Source: Anoxybacillus ayderensis
GTDB lineage: Bacteria > Bacillota > Bacilli > Bacillales > Anoxybacillaceae
Direction of reading: 5' to 3'
Assembly: GCF_000833605.1 (NCBI RefSeq)
Contig: NZ_JXTG01000003.1
Location: 1 to 64,000 of the forward strand
Length of the DNA stretch: 64,000 nt
A program made the position numbers and the translations under genes. The notes beneath the pieces were generated by a model, which was given only the letters and a program-made list of their open reading frames with translations, was not told the DNA's origin and did not search any database. Below, in pieces: positions 15,366 to 25,100 of the stretch. Position 1 is the stretch's first letter. Each line of letters starts with the position of its first letter.

Positions 15366-15387
15366 CCGCTTGCATGCGGCTATTTTT
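15364..15387 (+). terminator. rodA terminator
   Basis: AGCCGC and GCGGCT form a stem followed by TATTTTT, directly past the stop. Confidence 0.7.
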
Positions 15388-15403
15388 GTAGAAAGGAGCA
15401 AAG

Positions 15404-16138
15404 ATGTACGACATTATTGGCGATATTCACGGTTGTTTTCATGAATTGACGTTACTAACAAAAAAGCTTGGCTACGTTTGGGAACACGATATACCGATTC
15501 ATCCGAACGGGCGAAAGCTTGCATTTGTCGGCGATTTAGCCGATCGCGGTCCCGAGTCATTGCGAGTTATTTATACGGTCATTTCGCTCGTTCAACAAAA
15601 CAAAGCGGTGTACGTGCCGGGCAATCATTGCGACAAACTGTATCGCTTTTTTCTCGGTCGAAACGTGCAAATTACACACGGACTTGAAACGACAGTTGCC
15701 GAATGGGAACAAGCCGATGAGCAAACGAAAACGCGCATTCGTACACAATTTATGAAACTGTACGAAAACGCCCCGCTTTATGCCGTCTTAGACGATGGAA
15801 AACTGATCATCGCCCATGCTGGCATTCGCGCCGACTACATTGGGCAATTCCATCAAAAAGTAAAAACGTTCGTCTTATACGGCGACATTACAGGCGAAAA
15901 ACATCCAGACGGTTCCCCCGTTCGTCGAGATTGGGCAAAACATTATCGAGGAGATGCGCTCATCGTATATGGACATACGCCAGTAAAAGAGCCGCGTTGG
16001 TTAAATAACACAGTCAACATCGACACCGGCTGCGTATTCGGTGGACAATTAACAGCGCTTCGCTATCCGGAAATGGAAACCGTCTCCGTCCCATCAACGA
16101 TGCCATATGTCGCAGAAAAATTTCGCCCGTTTGACTAA
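15404..16138 (+). CDS. prpE: Bis(5'-nucleosyl)-tetraphosphatase PrpE
   Basis: A 244-residue metallophosphatase with the three motifs in order: GDIHGC (residues 6-11), [10 protein letters not shown] and GNHCDK, then IIAHAGIR and YGHTPV. PrpE (YjbP) splits diadenosine tetraphosphate, and has been linked to spore germination in B. subtilis. GAAAGGAG precedes the ATG. Gene order with the convergent rluD-like gene matches the yjb cluster. Confidence 0.9.
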   Translation: MYDIIGDIHGCFHELTLLTKKLGYVWEHDIPIHPNGRKLAFVGDLADRGPESLRVIYTVISLVQQNKAVYVPGNHCDKLYRFFLGRNVQITHGLETTVAEWEQADEQTKTRIRTQFMKLYENAPLYAVLDDGKLIIAHAGIRADYIGQFHQKVKTFVLYGDITGEKHPDGSPVRRDWAKHYRGDALIVYGHTPVKEPRWLNNTVNIDTGCVFGGQLTALRYPEMETVSVPSTMPYVAEKFRPFD

Positions 16139-16150
16139 AGCAAACGGGCG
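16124..16150. terminator. Shared bidirectional hairpin over two stop codons
   Basis: CGCCCGTTTG (16124-16133) and CAAACGGGCG (16141-16150) are perfect complements. The seven-base loop contains the stop codons of prpE (plus) and the rluD-like gene (minus). There is no long T-run on either strand. Confidence 0.55.
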
Positions 16151-17013
16151 ATGTCGTCAGGAAGCGGCGAATGAAACGTCATCATCCGTTCAACAAACGG
16201 ATGAAAAAACGTCAGCTCACAGCTATGCAACGCTTGGCGATCGATTCGGGCGCGCGAACCGCCATATAAATCATCGCCAACGAGCGGATGACCGATATGA
16301 GAAAAATGGACGCGAATTTGATGCGTTCGCCCCGTTTCTAATTGAATCGACACGTGCGTCATCTCATTTTTCTGTTGCAATACTTCATAATGCGTCACCG
16401 CCCGCTGACCGTCTGGCCGCACTTGCCGCTCGATGATGCTATCGCCTTTTCGTCCAATCGGCGCATCAATCGTTCGAACGAGCGGGGTGACATAGCCGTG
16501 ACAAACGGCTTCGTAGCGCCGTTTCACTTTTCCTTGTTTTTGTTGTTCACTTAGTAAATGATGCACATGGCGATGCTTCGCCACAAGCACAAGCCCTGAT
16601 GTGTCGCGGTCAAGCCTTGTGACGATATGAACGGTCGTTTGTAACTGTTGCTTTTCGTAATGAAACAATAGCGCATTGGCGATCGTTCCATTCGGATGTT
16701 CACGCGACGGAATCGTCGACATATGCGGCGGCTTGTCAAGAACGATGACGTAATCGTCCTCATACACAATCGAAAGCGGAATCGGTTCTGCTGCCATGTC
16801 CGCACTTTTTTGTTCCGGTGGAAACGACACGCACACTTCATCGCCTTCTTTCAGCACGTAGCGAACGGTGACCGATGCACCGTTTACTTCGATGTTCCCA
16901 CCTTTAAATTTAATATCCGTTAACGCCGTTTTTGAAATATGCTTTTCTTTTAAAAATTCACGAACGAGCATCCCATCTTGTTGTGGGGTGACGATCCAAC
17001 GAAGTTGAAACAT
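16135..17013 (-). CDS. RluD-family 23S rRNA pseudouridine synthase-like, YjbO
   Basis: A 292-residue enzyme with an N-terminal S4-like RNA-binding domain (about 1-75, [20 protein letters not shown]) and the catalytic domain with the key Asp in [15 protein letters not shown], followed by [12 protein letters not shown] and [12 protein letters not shown]. subtilis YjbO belongs to this family; the target uridine cannot be told from sequence. It is the last gene of a minus-strand group that begins with yjbL. Confidence 0.9.
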   Translation of the reverse strand: MFQLRWIVTPQQDGMLVREFLKEKHISKTALTDIKFKGGNIEVNGASVTVRYVLKEGDEVCVSFPPEQKSADMAAEPIPLSIVYEDDYVIVLDKPPHMSTIPSREHPNGTIANALLFHYEKQQLQTTVHIVTRLDRDTSGLVLVAKHRHVHHLLSEQQKQGKVKRRYEAVCHGYVTPLVRTIDAPIGRKGDSIIERQVRPDGQRAVTHYEVLQQKNEMTHVSIQLETGRTHQIRVHFSHIGHPLVGDDLYGGSRARIDRQALHSCELTFFHPFVERMMTFHSPLPDDIARLL

Positions 17014-17025
17014 ACAAATCCCTTT

Positions 17026-17817
17026 CTATTGAATAAATGATTCGCGCACGCGCTTCCAAAACGGAAACGGACGGAAGCGGGCGAAACGAATTTTTTCATC
17101 GGCGACGCGGCATTGAATCGATTTCACATCTTTATGCAATAGCGATAAATGATCGATCGTAATTTGAAAATCGACGTCATTGACCGGCTTTAACATACAC
17201 GTATGATGCGCGGGCAAAATAAGCGGCGAGCCGATCGTGCGAAACACGCGGTTGTTAATGGACGCCATCTCCGCCACTTGAATCGCCTCTAACGACGGAT
17301 GTAAAATCGCGCCCCCAAGCGCTTTATTGTATGCCGTGCTTCCCGATGGCGTCGAAATACATAACCCATCCCCTCGAAACGTTTCAAATAAATCGCCACG
17401 AATTTCGACGTCCATGACAAGCGTGCCGCTCACGCTTTTGACGGTACATTCATTGAGCGCTAAATATTTTGCCTCGCGCCCCCCACCGACATATCGAATC
17501 GTCACTTCTAAAAGCGGATATTCAACGACTTGATATGGCGTTTTCGCAATCGCAATGACGAGCTTTTCAATTTCATCAGGCACCCAATCGGCATAAAATC
17601 CTAAATGTCCTGTATGCACGCCGACAAACGCCGTCTGTTCCAGCCGGCTGCGATAACGATGAAACGCATACAATAACGTCCCATCCCCTCCGACAGAAAT
17701 GACGATATTTGGCTCATCTTCATCATACGTGAAACGAAAATCCGTTAAATATGTACGAATTTTATACATACATTCGTTTGATATCGCATCCCCTTTTGAT
17801 ATGACCGCAAATTTCAC
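17026..17817 (-). CDS. nadK: NAD kinase
   Basis: A 263-residue enzyme that phosphorylates NAD to NADP. It carries GGDGTLL at residues 43-49, the NE motif in [10 protein letters not shown], and [15 protein letters not shown]. It corresponds to the yjbN/nadF paralogue of B. subtilis. Starts seven bases after the relQ-like gene, so both are in one operon; coupling of (p)ppGpp metabolism and NADP supply is conserved gene order only. Confidence 0.92.
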   Translation of the reverse strand: MKFAVISKGDAISNECMYKIRTYLTDFRFTYDEDEPNIVISVGGDGTLLYAFHRYRSRLEQTAFVGVHTGHLGFYADWVPDEIEKLVIAIAKTPYQVVEYPLLEVTIRYVGGGREAKYLALNECTVKSVSGTLVMDVEIRGDLFETFRGDGLCISTPSGSTAYNKALGGAILHPSLEAIQVAEMASINNRVFRTIGSPLILPAHHTCMLKPVNDVDFQITIDHLSLLHKDVKSIQCRVADEKIRFARFRPFPFWKRVRESFIQ

Positions 17818-17823
17818 GCGCCC

Positions 17824-18462
17824 TCACTCCTCGTTATCTTTTACCTCTTGCTTGCGCGAAAACACAGCTTGCGCCTCTTGAATTTCAAAACGAATTTTCG
17901 ACATTTCTTCGTCTAACAAATACGCGGCTTCCGCTGCCCGCTGCAATCGTTGTTTAATATCTTCCGGAAATTTGCCACTATACTTATAGTTTAACGAATG
18001 TTCAATCGTCGCCCAAAAGTTCATCGCAAGCGTGCGAATTTGAATTTCGACTAAAATGTTTTTCTCGCCATAAATCATTTGCACCGGATAACGAATGACG
18101 ACATGATACGAACGATAGCCGCTCTCTTTTTTTTGCGTAATATAATCCCGTTCTTCGACAATTGTAAAATCGTTTCGTTGCCGAAGCAGGTGAACGACCG
18201 TTTTAATGTCATCAACGAACTGACACATCATGCGCAATCCCGCAATGTCTTGCATTTGTTGTTCTAGTTGATCGAGCGGAATATTTTTCTTTTGCGCTTT
18301 ATCTAAAATGCTCGCAATCGGCTTCACTCTTCCTGTCACAAATTCAATCGGAGAGTGCACCCCTTGCATTTCAAATTGGGCGCGCATCCCTTTTAACTTG
18401 ACTTTTAACTCTTCGACCGCCTGTTTGTACGGAGCTAAAAAAAATTCCCAATGTTTCTCCAT
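17824..18462 (-). CDS. relQ: Small alarmone synthetase, RelQ/YjbM type
   Basis: A 212-residue single-domain (p)ppGpp synthetase without hydrolase or regulatory domains. It shows the RelA/SpoT synthetase motifs RVKPIASILDKAQKK, DIAGLRMMCQFVDDI, GYRSYHVVIRYPV, and VEIQIRTLAMNFWATIEHSL. RelQ enzymes are tetramers activated by pppGpp. In the conserved yjbL-yjbM-yjbN order. Confidence 0.92.
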   Translation of the reverse strand: MEKHWEFFLAPYKQAVEELKVKLKGMRAQFEMQGVHSPIEFVTGRVKPIASILDKAQKKNIPLDQLEQQMQDIAGLRMMCQFVDDIKTVVHLLRQRNDFTIVEERDYITQKKESGYRSYHVVIRYPVQMIYGEKNILVEIQIRTLAMNFWATIEHSLNYKYSGKFPEDIKQRLQRAAEAAYLLDEEMSKIRFEIQEAQAVFSRKQEVKDNEE

Positions 18463-18474
18463 GAAACCACCTAC

Positions 18475-18831
18475 TTATGCGAAAAATGCCGTTACCGCCT
18501 GTTCCATTTTTTCACCGTAGTTTGCATTCTCTTTAATATTGTCAATTAAGTATGCCACTTCTTCGTGAATGCCTTCTAATTCGATCGTCGCATCACGCCC
18601 AACGAGAAAGATCGGCTCATTTGTCGCGAGCGCTTCTTTTAACGCTCCCCACACCGCTTTTGGCATGACGACATAAACGAACGCATCGCTTGCCTCTAAT
18701 ATGTATACGAACGCACACGCATCGGAATCGACAAGCATATGCCGTTTTGGTTTCAAACCTTGAAGCGATTCGTCACATGACATAACCAAGCCGTTTTCTT
18801 TTTTCTCTGCTGAATGTACATATATTTTCAT
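18475..18831 (-). CDS. yjbL: UPF0738 protein, YjbL-like
   Basis: A 118-residue cytosolic protein starting MKIYVHSAEKKENGLVM, with LKPKRHMLVDSDACAFVYIL. It corresponds by place and pattern to YjbL (UPF0738), of unknown function. GAGGAAAG before ATG 18831 supports this start over one seven codons upstream. First gene of the minus-strand group yjbL-relQ-nadK-rluD-like. Confidence 0.8.
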   Translation of the reverse strand: MKIYVHSAEKKENGLVMSCDESLQGLKPKRHMLVDSDACAFVYILEASDAFVYVVMPKAVWGALKEALATNEPIFLVGRDATIELEGIHEEVAYLIDNIKENANYGEKMEQAVTAFFA

Positions 18832-18958
18832 GTTCTTTCCTCCGTCATCCATGATGTCCGCCTTTATTTTACCACATTTCGCCTACCGATGTTCACTAGT
18901 TGCACTTTTTCACGTATATGTCGATAATAAAAGTAGAATGACGTAAGGAGAAGAAAAA

Positions 18959-19549
18959 ATGAGGCACGAATTAGAAATTGAATTTAAAAATATGTTGACC
19001 GCTGAAGAGTTTGCTCGTTTAACGACGGCGTTTGCGGTGCGCGATGATGAATGGAGCGTGCAACAAAATTATTATTTTGACACCCCAGACTTTCAATTAA
19101 AACGACAAAAAAGCGCATTGCGCATTCGCATGAAAAACGACACATATACATTAACATTAAAACAACCATATGAAGACGGACTGTTAGAAACGCACGAACG
19201 ATTAACAAAACAAACAGCCAACGCGCTCATTTCAGGCACGCAACGACTTGGAGGCGAGATGGCAAACACGTTGCAGTCGCTTCATATTGACCCGACAGCT
19301 GTCGTTTGCTTTGGTGCGCTGACGACACGCCGCGTCGAACGCCCGTATAAAAACGGCACGCTCGTTTTCGACTTTAGCGAATATATGAACGTGTCGGACT
19401 ATGAAGTCGAATACGAAGCAACAGATCGAACAGAAGGCGAAAAAACGTTTACGGAGCTATTGCAGTCGTTTCATATTCCAAGACGAAAAACGAAAAATAA
19501 AATTGAACGATTTTACGAAGCAAAATACGAAACGGAGCGATCGTCATGA
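18959..19549 (+). CDS. yjbK: CYTH-domain protein, YjbK-like
   Basis: A 196-residue triphosphate-tunnel enzyme-like protein with the metal-binding E-x-E-x-K signature at residues 6-10 (EIEFK), then YFDTPDFQLKRQKSALRIR and LTLKQP. CYTH proteins bind or split triphosphorylated substrates such as thiamine triphosphate or inorganic triphosphate. Divergent from yjbL and overlapping the next gene by four bases. Confidence 0.88.
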   Translation: MRHELEIEFKNMLTAEEFARLTTAFAVRDDEWSVQQNYYFDTPDFQLKRQKSALRIRMKNDTYTLTLKQPYEDGLLETHERLTKQTANALISGTQRLGGEMANTLQSLHIDPTAVVCFGALTTRRVERPYKNGTLVFDFSEYMNVSDYEVEYEATDRTEGEKTFTELLQSFHIPRRKTKNKIERFYEAKYETERSS

Positions 19550-20157
19550 ACGTGCAACAATTAAAATTGCTTTTTGAACTGAAAGCGTTACAAAATTTAC
19601 AAGGGAAAAAAGAAGCGCCGACAACATCGTTTCACGACTTATTTCATGAGCTGCTAACAACGGAAACGAACGAAGAAACAGAAACGATACGCCCATCACT
19701 TCCGCTCATGACGACGGAAGAAACGCATGCGCCAACATATGAGAAAGGAAATACACCACTTTCTTCGAACAGCATGCAGCAATGGATTGACGAAGCCGCT
19801 ACAAAATATGATGTCGATCCGAAGCTCATTTATGCGGTCATTCGTCACGAATCAAACTTTAACCCGCAAGCAAAAAGCCGCGCAGGCGCGATGGGGCTTA
19901 TGCAGTTAATGCCGAGCACGGCGCGCATGCTAGGGGTACAAGACGCATTCGATCCGAAACAAAACATTGAAGGCGGGACAAAATATTTACGCCAACTTCT
20001 CGATCGGTATGACGGGAACATGGCGCTTGCGCTCGCCGCATACAATGCTGGACCGAGAAATGTCGATAAGCACGGAGGCATTCCACCTTTTCGCGAAACG
20101 ATGAACTATGTGAAAAAAGTAATGCAAACGTACTATGCTACAAGTCGCATCGTTTGA
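19546..20157 (+). CDS. cwlQ: Lytic transglycosylase, CwlQ/YjbJ-like
   Basis: A 203-residue protein with a disordered, Thr/Glu-rich N-terminal half and a C-terminal SLT domain (about 78-195). Catalytic Glu is in AVIRHESNFNP, followed by SRAGAMGLMQLMPSTAR and MALALAAYNAGP. Corresponds to YjbJ/CwlQ. No clear signal peptide is visible, as in the B. subtilis protein, so the export route is unclear. Confidence 0.88.
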   Translation: MNVQQLKLLFELKALQNLQGKKEAPTTSFHDLFHELLTTETNEETETIRPSLPLMTTEETHAPTYEKGNTPLSSNSMQQWIDEAATKYDVDPKLIYAVIRHESNFNPQAKSRAGAMGLMQLMPSTARMLGVQDAFDPKQNIEGGTKYLRQLLDRYDGNMALALAAYNAGPRNVDKHGGIPPFRETMNYVKKVMQTYYATSRIV

Positions 20158-20213
20158 GATTCAACAAAGTCGTTGTTACAATATTGATATATTTCGGCAA
20201 AGGAGTTTTCTGT

Positions 20214-20615
20214 ATGTTTCAATCCCCTTACGAAGCGCTTGGAGGCGAACAAGTTGTCGCAAAGCTCGTCGATGCCTTTTATGAACGAGTCGCAAAACAT
20301 CCTGACTTGGCGCCTATTTTTCCGAAAGACTTAACAGAAACAGCGCGAAAACAAAAACAATTTTTAACGCAATATTTAGGCGGCCCTCCGCTATATACAG
20401 CCGAACATGGACATCCGATGTTGCGCGCTCGCCATTTGCCGTTTCCGATTACGCCTACGCGCGCGAAAGCATGGCTTGCGTGTATGCATGAAGCGATGGA
20501 TGCGATCGGATTAAAAGGACCGGTGCGTGATGAATTGTATCAACGGCTTATTTTAACTGCCCAACATATGATTAACACCCCAGAAGATGAGCGAAAGGAG
20601 CATGAAGGTGAATGA
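20214..20615 (+). CDS. yjbI: Group II truncated hemoglobin, YjbI-like
   Basis: A 133-residue 2-on-2 globin: MFQSPYEALGG start, HPDLAPIFP, then the proximal His in LRARHLPFPI and the G8 Trp in KAWLACMHEAMD. Such proteins bind O2 and NO-related ligands; in B. subtilis and Staphylococcus the gene is tied to yjbH (spxH). ATG 20214 follows AAAGGAG. The spxH start overlaps its stop. Confidence 0.9.
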   Translation: MFQSPYEALGGEQVVAKLVDAFYERVAKHPDLAPIFPKDLTETARKQKQFLTQYLGGPPLYTAEHGHPMLRARHLPFPITPTRAKAWLACMHEAMDAIGLKGPVRDELYQRLILTAQHMINTPEDERKEHEGE

Positions 20616-21444
20616 AAAACGAATCGATAAGCAAGAAGGAACGACAAAACAATTAGAAATTTACTTATTTGTCGATCCTCTTTGTCCGGACTGTTGGGCG
20701 CTCGAACCTGTTTTAAAAAAGCTTTGGATCGAATATGGGCAATATTTTACGTTGCGCCACGTCTTAACAGGGCAACTCGATCGGCTTAACGGCGTGACGT
20801 ATAAACGAATTGATCGGCATGCGACGCGCACAGGCATCGCATGTGATGATCGGGTGCTACTTGAAGCACCGCTACCTATTCCGTATGTCGCCTCGCTCGC
20901 CGTCAAAGCAGCAGAATTGCAAGGACGGCAAGCAAGCATCCGTTTTTTACGTCAACTTCAAGAAATTGTATTTATTCAAGAAAAAACAATGACAGACACG
21001 AGCACGCTTATCCAATGCGCCATCGATGCCGGTTTAGACGTGCAAGAATTTATAAACGATTTATCTTCACCGACCGCTGTCAAAGCGTTTCAATGCGATT
21101 TAAAAATTAGTGCGGAAATGGACGTTCGCGACGTCCCTACGCTCGTCTTTTTCAATGAAAATATTGAAGAGGAAGGCATTAAAATTTCAGGCTGTTATCC
21201 GTACGACGTATATGTCGATGTAATCCATGAAATGCTCGGATTTCATCCTCAACCATCTCCGCTTCCACCAATCGAGCAGTTTTTACATCACGCTCAGTTC
21301 GTGACGATCGATGACATTGCGATGGTGTATAACATTCCGCGCTGCAAAGCGGAATGGGAACTAAAAAAGCTACGTTTAAAACAAAAAGTGGAACAAATCG
21401 GCTCGTTTTGGCGCTGGATTGACAAAGAAAAAAGACTCGGCTAA
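20608..21444 (+). CDS. spxH: SpxH adaptor protein (YjbH)
   Basis: A 278-residue DsbA-like thioredoxin-fold adaptor that delivers Spx to ClpXP for degradation. It has the redox motif CPDC in DPLCPDCWALEP and a C-terminal helical region. The GTG at 20608 is chosen because AAAGGAG lies seven bases upstream and it overlaps the globin stop (GTGAATGA); ATG codons at 20587 and 20602 are possible but badly spaced. Its substrate gene spx is in this window at 27350. Confidence 0.88.
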   Translation: MNEKRIDKQEGTTKQLEIYLFVDPLCPDCWALEPVLKKLWIEYGQYFTLRHVLTGQLDRLNGVTYKRIDRHATRTGIACDDRVLLEAPLPIPYVASLAVKAAELQGRQASIRFLRQLQEIVFIQEKTMTDTSTLIQCAIDAGLDVQEFINDLSSPTAVKAFQCDLKISAEMDVRDVPTLVFFNENIEEEGIKISGCYPYDVYVDVIHEMLGFHPQPSPLPPIEQFLHHAQFVTIDDIAMVYNIPRCKAEWELKKLRLKQKVEQIGSFWRWIDKEKRLG

Positions 21445-21459
21445 CACCGAGTCTTTTTT
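21432..21459 (+). terminator. spxH terminator
   Basis: GACTCGG and CCGAGTC form a stem across the stop codon, followed by six T. Confidence 0.8.
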
Positions 21460-21663
21460 CTTTGTCATAAAGACAACAAAGGGGATGGGAGAAATTTTTC
21501 ACGGTCAAACAAAGGGGTATAAGTTTGTTTGATTGTGATTCACTTCACGTTTATATATTAACAAACTCCTTCATGTCTTGACAAGTGTTTTATTCATTTG
21601 TCACATATTTGTCATATTTCTTTTTCAACTTCCCTATATAAATAAAGAAGAAGGAGGGATTCG

Positions 21664-21828
21664 ATGCTTATTGTATATATCATCTGGATCGTCGTTGCGC
21701 TCATTATTCACTTTTTTGCATTAATGCGGTTATTTCCGCTATTCATATCGATTCCGTTTTTATTCCTTTCTTTCTTTTCTTTTTTTACTTATCTCAACAA
21801 CCGCCACCGCTTTCGTGGGTTTCGGTAA
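21664..21828 (+). CDS. Small hydrophobic protein, 54 aa
   Basis: MLIVYIIWIVVALIIHFFAL begins a protein that is almost entirely hydrophobic (spans about 2-20 and 24-43) with a basic tail NNRHRFRGFR, so the C-terminus probably stays in the cytosol. AAGGAGGG lies at good distance. Stand-alone between spxH and pepF. Not recognised. Confidence 0.6.
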   Translation: MLIVYIIWIVVALIIHFFALMRLFPLFISIPFLFLSFFSFFTYLNNRHRFRGFR

Positions 21829-21833
21829 TCAGA

Positions 21834-21862
21834 AAAAAGGCGACCATTCCGTCGCCTTTTAT
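21834..21862 (-). terminator. pepF terminator
   Basis: AAAGGCGAC and GTCGCCTTTT pair, with a T-run on the minus strand. Confidence 0.75.
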
Positions 21863-23655
21863 AATAGTTGCTCCAGTTGTTGCAGTTTTTGTTCGAACAC
21901 TTGGCACGCTTGTTCAATTGGCTCTGGAGATGTCATATCGACACCTGCTTTTTTCAATACTTCAATCGGATAATCGGAGCTTCCAGCTTTTAAAAACGCA
22001 ATGTATCGCTCGACAGCTGGTGTGCCTTCTTCTAAAATTTGTTTGCTTAACGCTGTTGCGGCGCTAAACCCTGTCGCATATTGATATACATAATAGTTGT
22101 AATAAAAATGCGGAATGCGTGCCCATTCTAAGCCGATTTCTTCATCGATGACGATGCCGTCTCCAAAATATGTTTTATTTAAGTCGTAATATTTTTCCGT
22201 TAACGTTTGTGCGGTGAGCGCCTCGCCGTTTTGTGCCATTTGATGAATCATATGTTCAAACTCCGCAAACATCGTTTGACGGAACACCGTACCACGGAAC
22301 GTTTCTAAATAATGATTTAATAAATATAACTTTTTCTTCTCATCATCGATCGTCTGTAATAAATAATTGTTGAGTAGCGCCTCGTTGCACGTCGATGCCA
22401 CTTCCGCTACGAAAATCGAATAGTTTCCGTACGGATACGGTTGATATTTGCGCGTATAATAGCTATGCACCGAATGGCCAAACTCGTGCGCAAGCGTAAA
22501 TAAGTTATTGACATTATCTTGCCAGTTCATTAAAATGTACGGATTCGTGCCGTACGAACCAGACGAGTATGCGCCACTTCGTTTGCCGCGCGTTTCATGC
22601 ACATCGACCCAACGATTGTCAAATCCTTCTTTCACGATCGCAATATATTGTTCGCCAAGCGGAGCGAGCCCTTTTAATAATAACTCTTTCGCTTCTTCAT
22701 ACGTCACTTTCATATCGACTTGTTTCACAAGCGGCGTATATAAATCGTACATATGTAACTCATCTAATCCGAGGACGCGCTTGCGCAGCTGAACGTAACG
22801 ATGCAACAGCGGCAAATAGCGATGAATCGTTTCGATTAAATTATCGTACACCGTTTCCGGAATTTGATTTTTGCTTAATGCCGCCTCACGCGCCGAACGA
22901 TAGTTGCGAACGCGCGCAAAAAAGTTGTTGCGCTTCACCGCCCCGTTTAACGTGCTAGCGAACGTATTTTCATATTTACGATATGTATCGTATACCGCTT
23001 TAAACGCATCATGCCGCACGCGACGATCTTCGCTTTCAAGAAAACGAATGTAACGACCGTGCGTAACTTCCACTTCTTCCCCGTTCTCATCTTGAATCGT
23101 CGGAAAACGCAAATCGGCATTGTTTAGCGCTCCAAACGTATTGCTCGACGCGTTCATGACATCCGCTGCTTGCGCAAGTAACGCTTCTTCTTTTTCCGAT
23201 AACACGTGCGGACGTTGACGATTCATTTCATCTAGTTCATGCTCATACAGTCGAAGCGGTTCGTATTGTTGTAAAAACGCGCGCACGACCGATTCATCGA
23301 GCGCTAAAATTTCGGGCACGATAAACGCCATCGCATTGCCCGCTTCCGCATACAATCCTTCCGCTCTCGACTCAAATCCTTGATACAGCGAGTTTGTCGT
23401 ATCTTCATCATGGCGCATATGAGCATACGCATATAACTTCCCTAATCGCAACAACACATGGTCGCGATATTGCAACGCTTCATATAACGTTTCTGCGCTT
23501 TCCCCTAGCTTTCCTTTATACTCCGAAAATTTCGGAAGAAGCGCGGCAATCGCCTGAAATTCCTCTTCCCATTGTTCATCAGTCGCAAAAATATCTTCAA
23601 GACGCCACGTATACTCTGTCGGAACGTCTTTACGTGTCGGCAACGATTTTGCCAT
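21859..23655 (-). CDS. pepF: Oligoendopeptidase F
   Basis: A 598-residue M3-family zinc metallopeptidase that cuts short peptides in the cytosol. The zinc site is LAHEFGHSVHSYY near residue 388, with the third ligand in FVAEVASTCNEALL. It corresponds to YjbG. GAGGTGATCC before ATG 23655 decides the start; an upstream TTG overlaps this site. In the conserved order yjbF (coiA)-yjbG. Confidence 0.92.
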   Translation of the reverse strand: MAKSLPTRKDVPTEYTWRLEDIFATDEQWEEEFQAIAALLPKFSEYKGKLGESAETLYEALQYRDHVLLRLGKLYAYAHMRHDEDTTNSLYQGFESRAEGLYAEAGNAMAFIVPEILALDESVVRAFLQQYEPLRLYEHELDEMNRQRPHVLSEKEEALLAQAADVMNASSNTFGALNNADLRFPTIQDENGEEVEVTHGRYIRFLESEDRRVRHDAFKAVYDTYRKYENTFASTLNGAVKRNNFFARVRNYRSAREAALSKNQIPETVYDNLIETIHRYLPLLHRYVQLRKRVLGLDELHMYDLYTPLVKQVDMKVTYEEAKELLLKGLAPLGEQYIAIVKEGFDNRWVDVHETRGKRSGAYSSGSYGTNPYILMNWQDNVNNLFTLAHEFGHSVHSYYTRKYQPYPYGNYSIFVAEVASTCNEALLNNYLLQTIDDEKKKLYLLNHYLETFRGTVFRQTMFAEFEHMIHQMAQNGEALTAQTLTEKYYDLNKTYFGDGIVIDEEIGLEWARIPHFYYNYYVYQYATGFSAATALSKQILEEGTPAVERYIAFLKAGSSDYPIEVLKKAGVDMTSPEPIEQACQVFEQKLQQLEQLL

Positions 23656-23692
23656 ATGGATCACCTCTTCACTCAAAATGTTTACTTATATA

Positions 23693-24877
23693 TTATTCTC
23701 GTTTTACGAAAAAATCCTCTTTTTTGCTTACAATTCGTCGCAACACTTGCTCATCCCCGCGAATCGCTTCTTCAACGTTGTGCGGAAGCGACCATGACCG
23801 AATGCGCTGAAACGAGCTTTTTCCGACTTTTTTTAAAAAGCGAAGCGAAACGAGCGCATGGAAATAGTCCATGAGCGCATATGAATAATGCGTCTTTGTG
23901 ACGAGCGGAAGCGAGCGAATACGAATTACATTTTGACGAATGAAACGCTGCAGTCGATCATATAATTGATGAAACGAAAACGTCACATGAAGCGGAATAT
24001 TCATCATTTCGATTAACATATACGTTTGCCAAATAAACGGTGGCGTCTCAAACCAATATGAATGGCGAAGGGGGATGCCTGCTTCATGCGGAAATAACGA
24101 TGGAGTCATATGCGCTTCATACACAATGCGACAAAACGGGCGATTCGTTCGGTAGTAGAGAGGTGACATGCGCCACTGTTTCTTTTTTATGTTCCACGCA
24201 TGAAAAAGGGCGTCTTGTTGTCCGTGAGGTGTTTTATGCAAAGAAGAAAACGAAATCATATGAAGCGGAACGGTCGTCCACTCCCCATACGCAATCGTTG
24301 CGGATAGCGGAATAAGATGATGAAGAAACGACATGGTGCGTTGCGTTGAGCAATAAAATGGAATGATCTCTTGGTCGTTGAAAAAAAGCCACGAAAACGA
24401 GGACAATTGAAAAAACAATCCGCGACGCTGCACGTGTGACGAATGAAGAAGCCAAATTGGGACAATGTTTGCGTGCATATATGCTTTCGTTCGCTTCGTA
24501 AATAAAGAGGATGAAATCGTGGAGCATTGATACTCTAACGCATACATCTTTTCATGATGGACGACAAATATGTCTGGCCGTTGTTGAATGTGTGGTAAAT
24601 ATGTTTCCACTTTTACTTTCAGTCGTTCATTTGTCAACCATTCGTACAGCTGTTGTTTTCCTTGTAAATGGGCGAGCGTTTCTCGCTCTGTTTCAATAAT
24701 ACATTTTGCTTCATGGGCAAAATGCGGCATGCGTTTTTTTCCGATTTTCAACTGTACTCGCTGTCGACAAACGGGACAAAAAAACGACTCGTTCGCTCGC
24801 CATACATGCAGCTGTTCAACCGTCCAATCGTCTAATAACGAACATACTTCCCCATTTTTAAACAACGCAACAAACAT
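23693..24877 (-). CDS. coiA: Competence protein CoiA
   Basis: A 394-residue protein with a Zn-ribbon-like FFCPVCRQRVQLKIG at about residues 30-45, MPHFAHEAKC, and the nuclease-like core RPDIFVVHHEKMYALEYQCS, which resembles the Asp/Glu-x-Gln restriction-endonuclease fold. CoiA is needed for recombination of DNA taken up during competence. Located beside mecA as yjbF is in B. subtilis. AGGGGAGG precedes ATG 24877. Confidence 0.85.
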   Translation of the reverse strand: MFVALFKNGEVCSLLDDWTVEQLHVWRANESFFCPVCRQRVQLKIGKKRMPHFAHEAKCIIETERETLAHLQGKQQLYEWLTNERLKVKVETYLPHIQQRPDIFVVHHEKMYALEYQCSTISSSLFTKRTKAYMHANIVPIWLLHSSHVQRRGLFFQLSSFSWLFFNDQEIIPFYCSTQRTMSFLHHLIPLSATIAYGEWTTVPLHMISFSSLHKTPHGQQDALFHAWNIKKKQWRMSPLYYRTNRPFCRIVYEAHMTPSLFPHEAGIPLRHSYWFETPPFIWQTYMLIEMMNIPLHVTFSFHQLYDRLQRFIRQNVIRIRSLPLVTKTHYSYALMDYFHALVSLRFLKKVGKSSFQRIRSWSLPHNVEEAIRGDEQVLRRIVSKKEDFFVKRE

Positions 24878-25043
24878 ATAACCTCCCCTTTCTCCATACA
24901 TTTTTTCAACAAAGCGAACGATTCTCCTGCAAGAAATACAAAAAATAGGGGAACAACTAAATTTATTGAATTAGGCGTTTTTTATTTCCCTTCTTTCACA
25001 TTTTATCATACAATAGAAGTACAAGATGTGGGAGGATGGGCGA

Positions 25044-25070
25044 ATGCTCAGGGGTGAATTCCCTTCCTGA
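25044..25070 (+). CDS. Possible 8-aa leader peptide before mecA
   Basis: ATG at 25044 has GGGAGG eight bases upstream and encodes MLRGEFPS then TGA. The next ATG (25071) follows immediately and is in frame with MecA, 30 bases before its accepted start. TCAGG and CCTGA within the small frame could pair. It may be a translated leader or a chance frame. Confidence 0.3.
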   Translation: MLRGEFPS

Positions 25071-25100
25071 ATGGATAATCGTAGAAGGGAGCTGAGGAAC

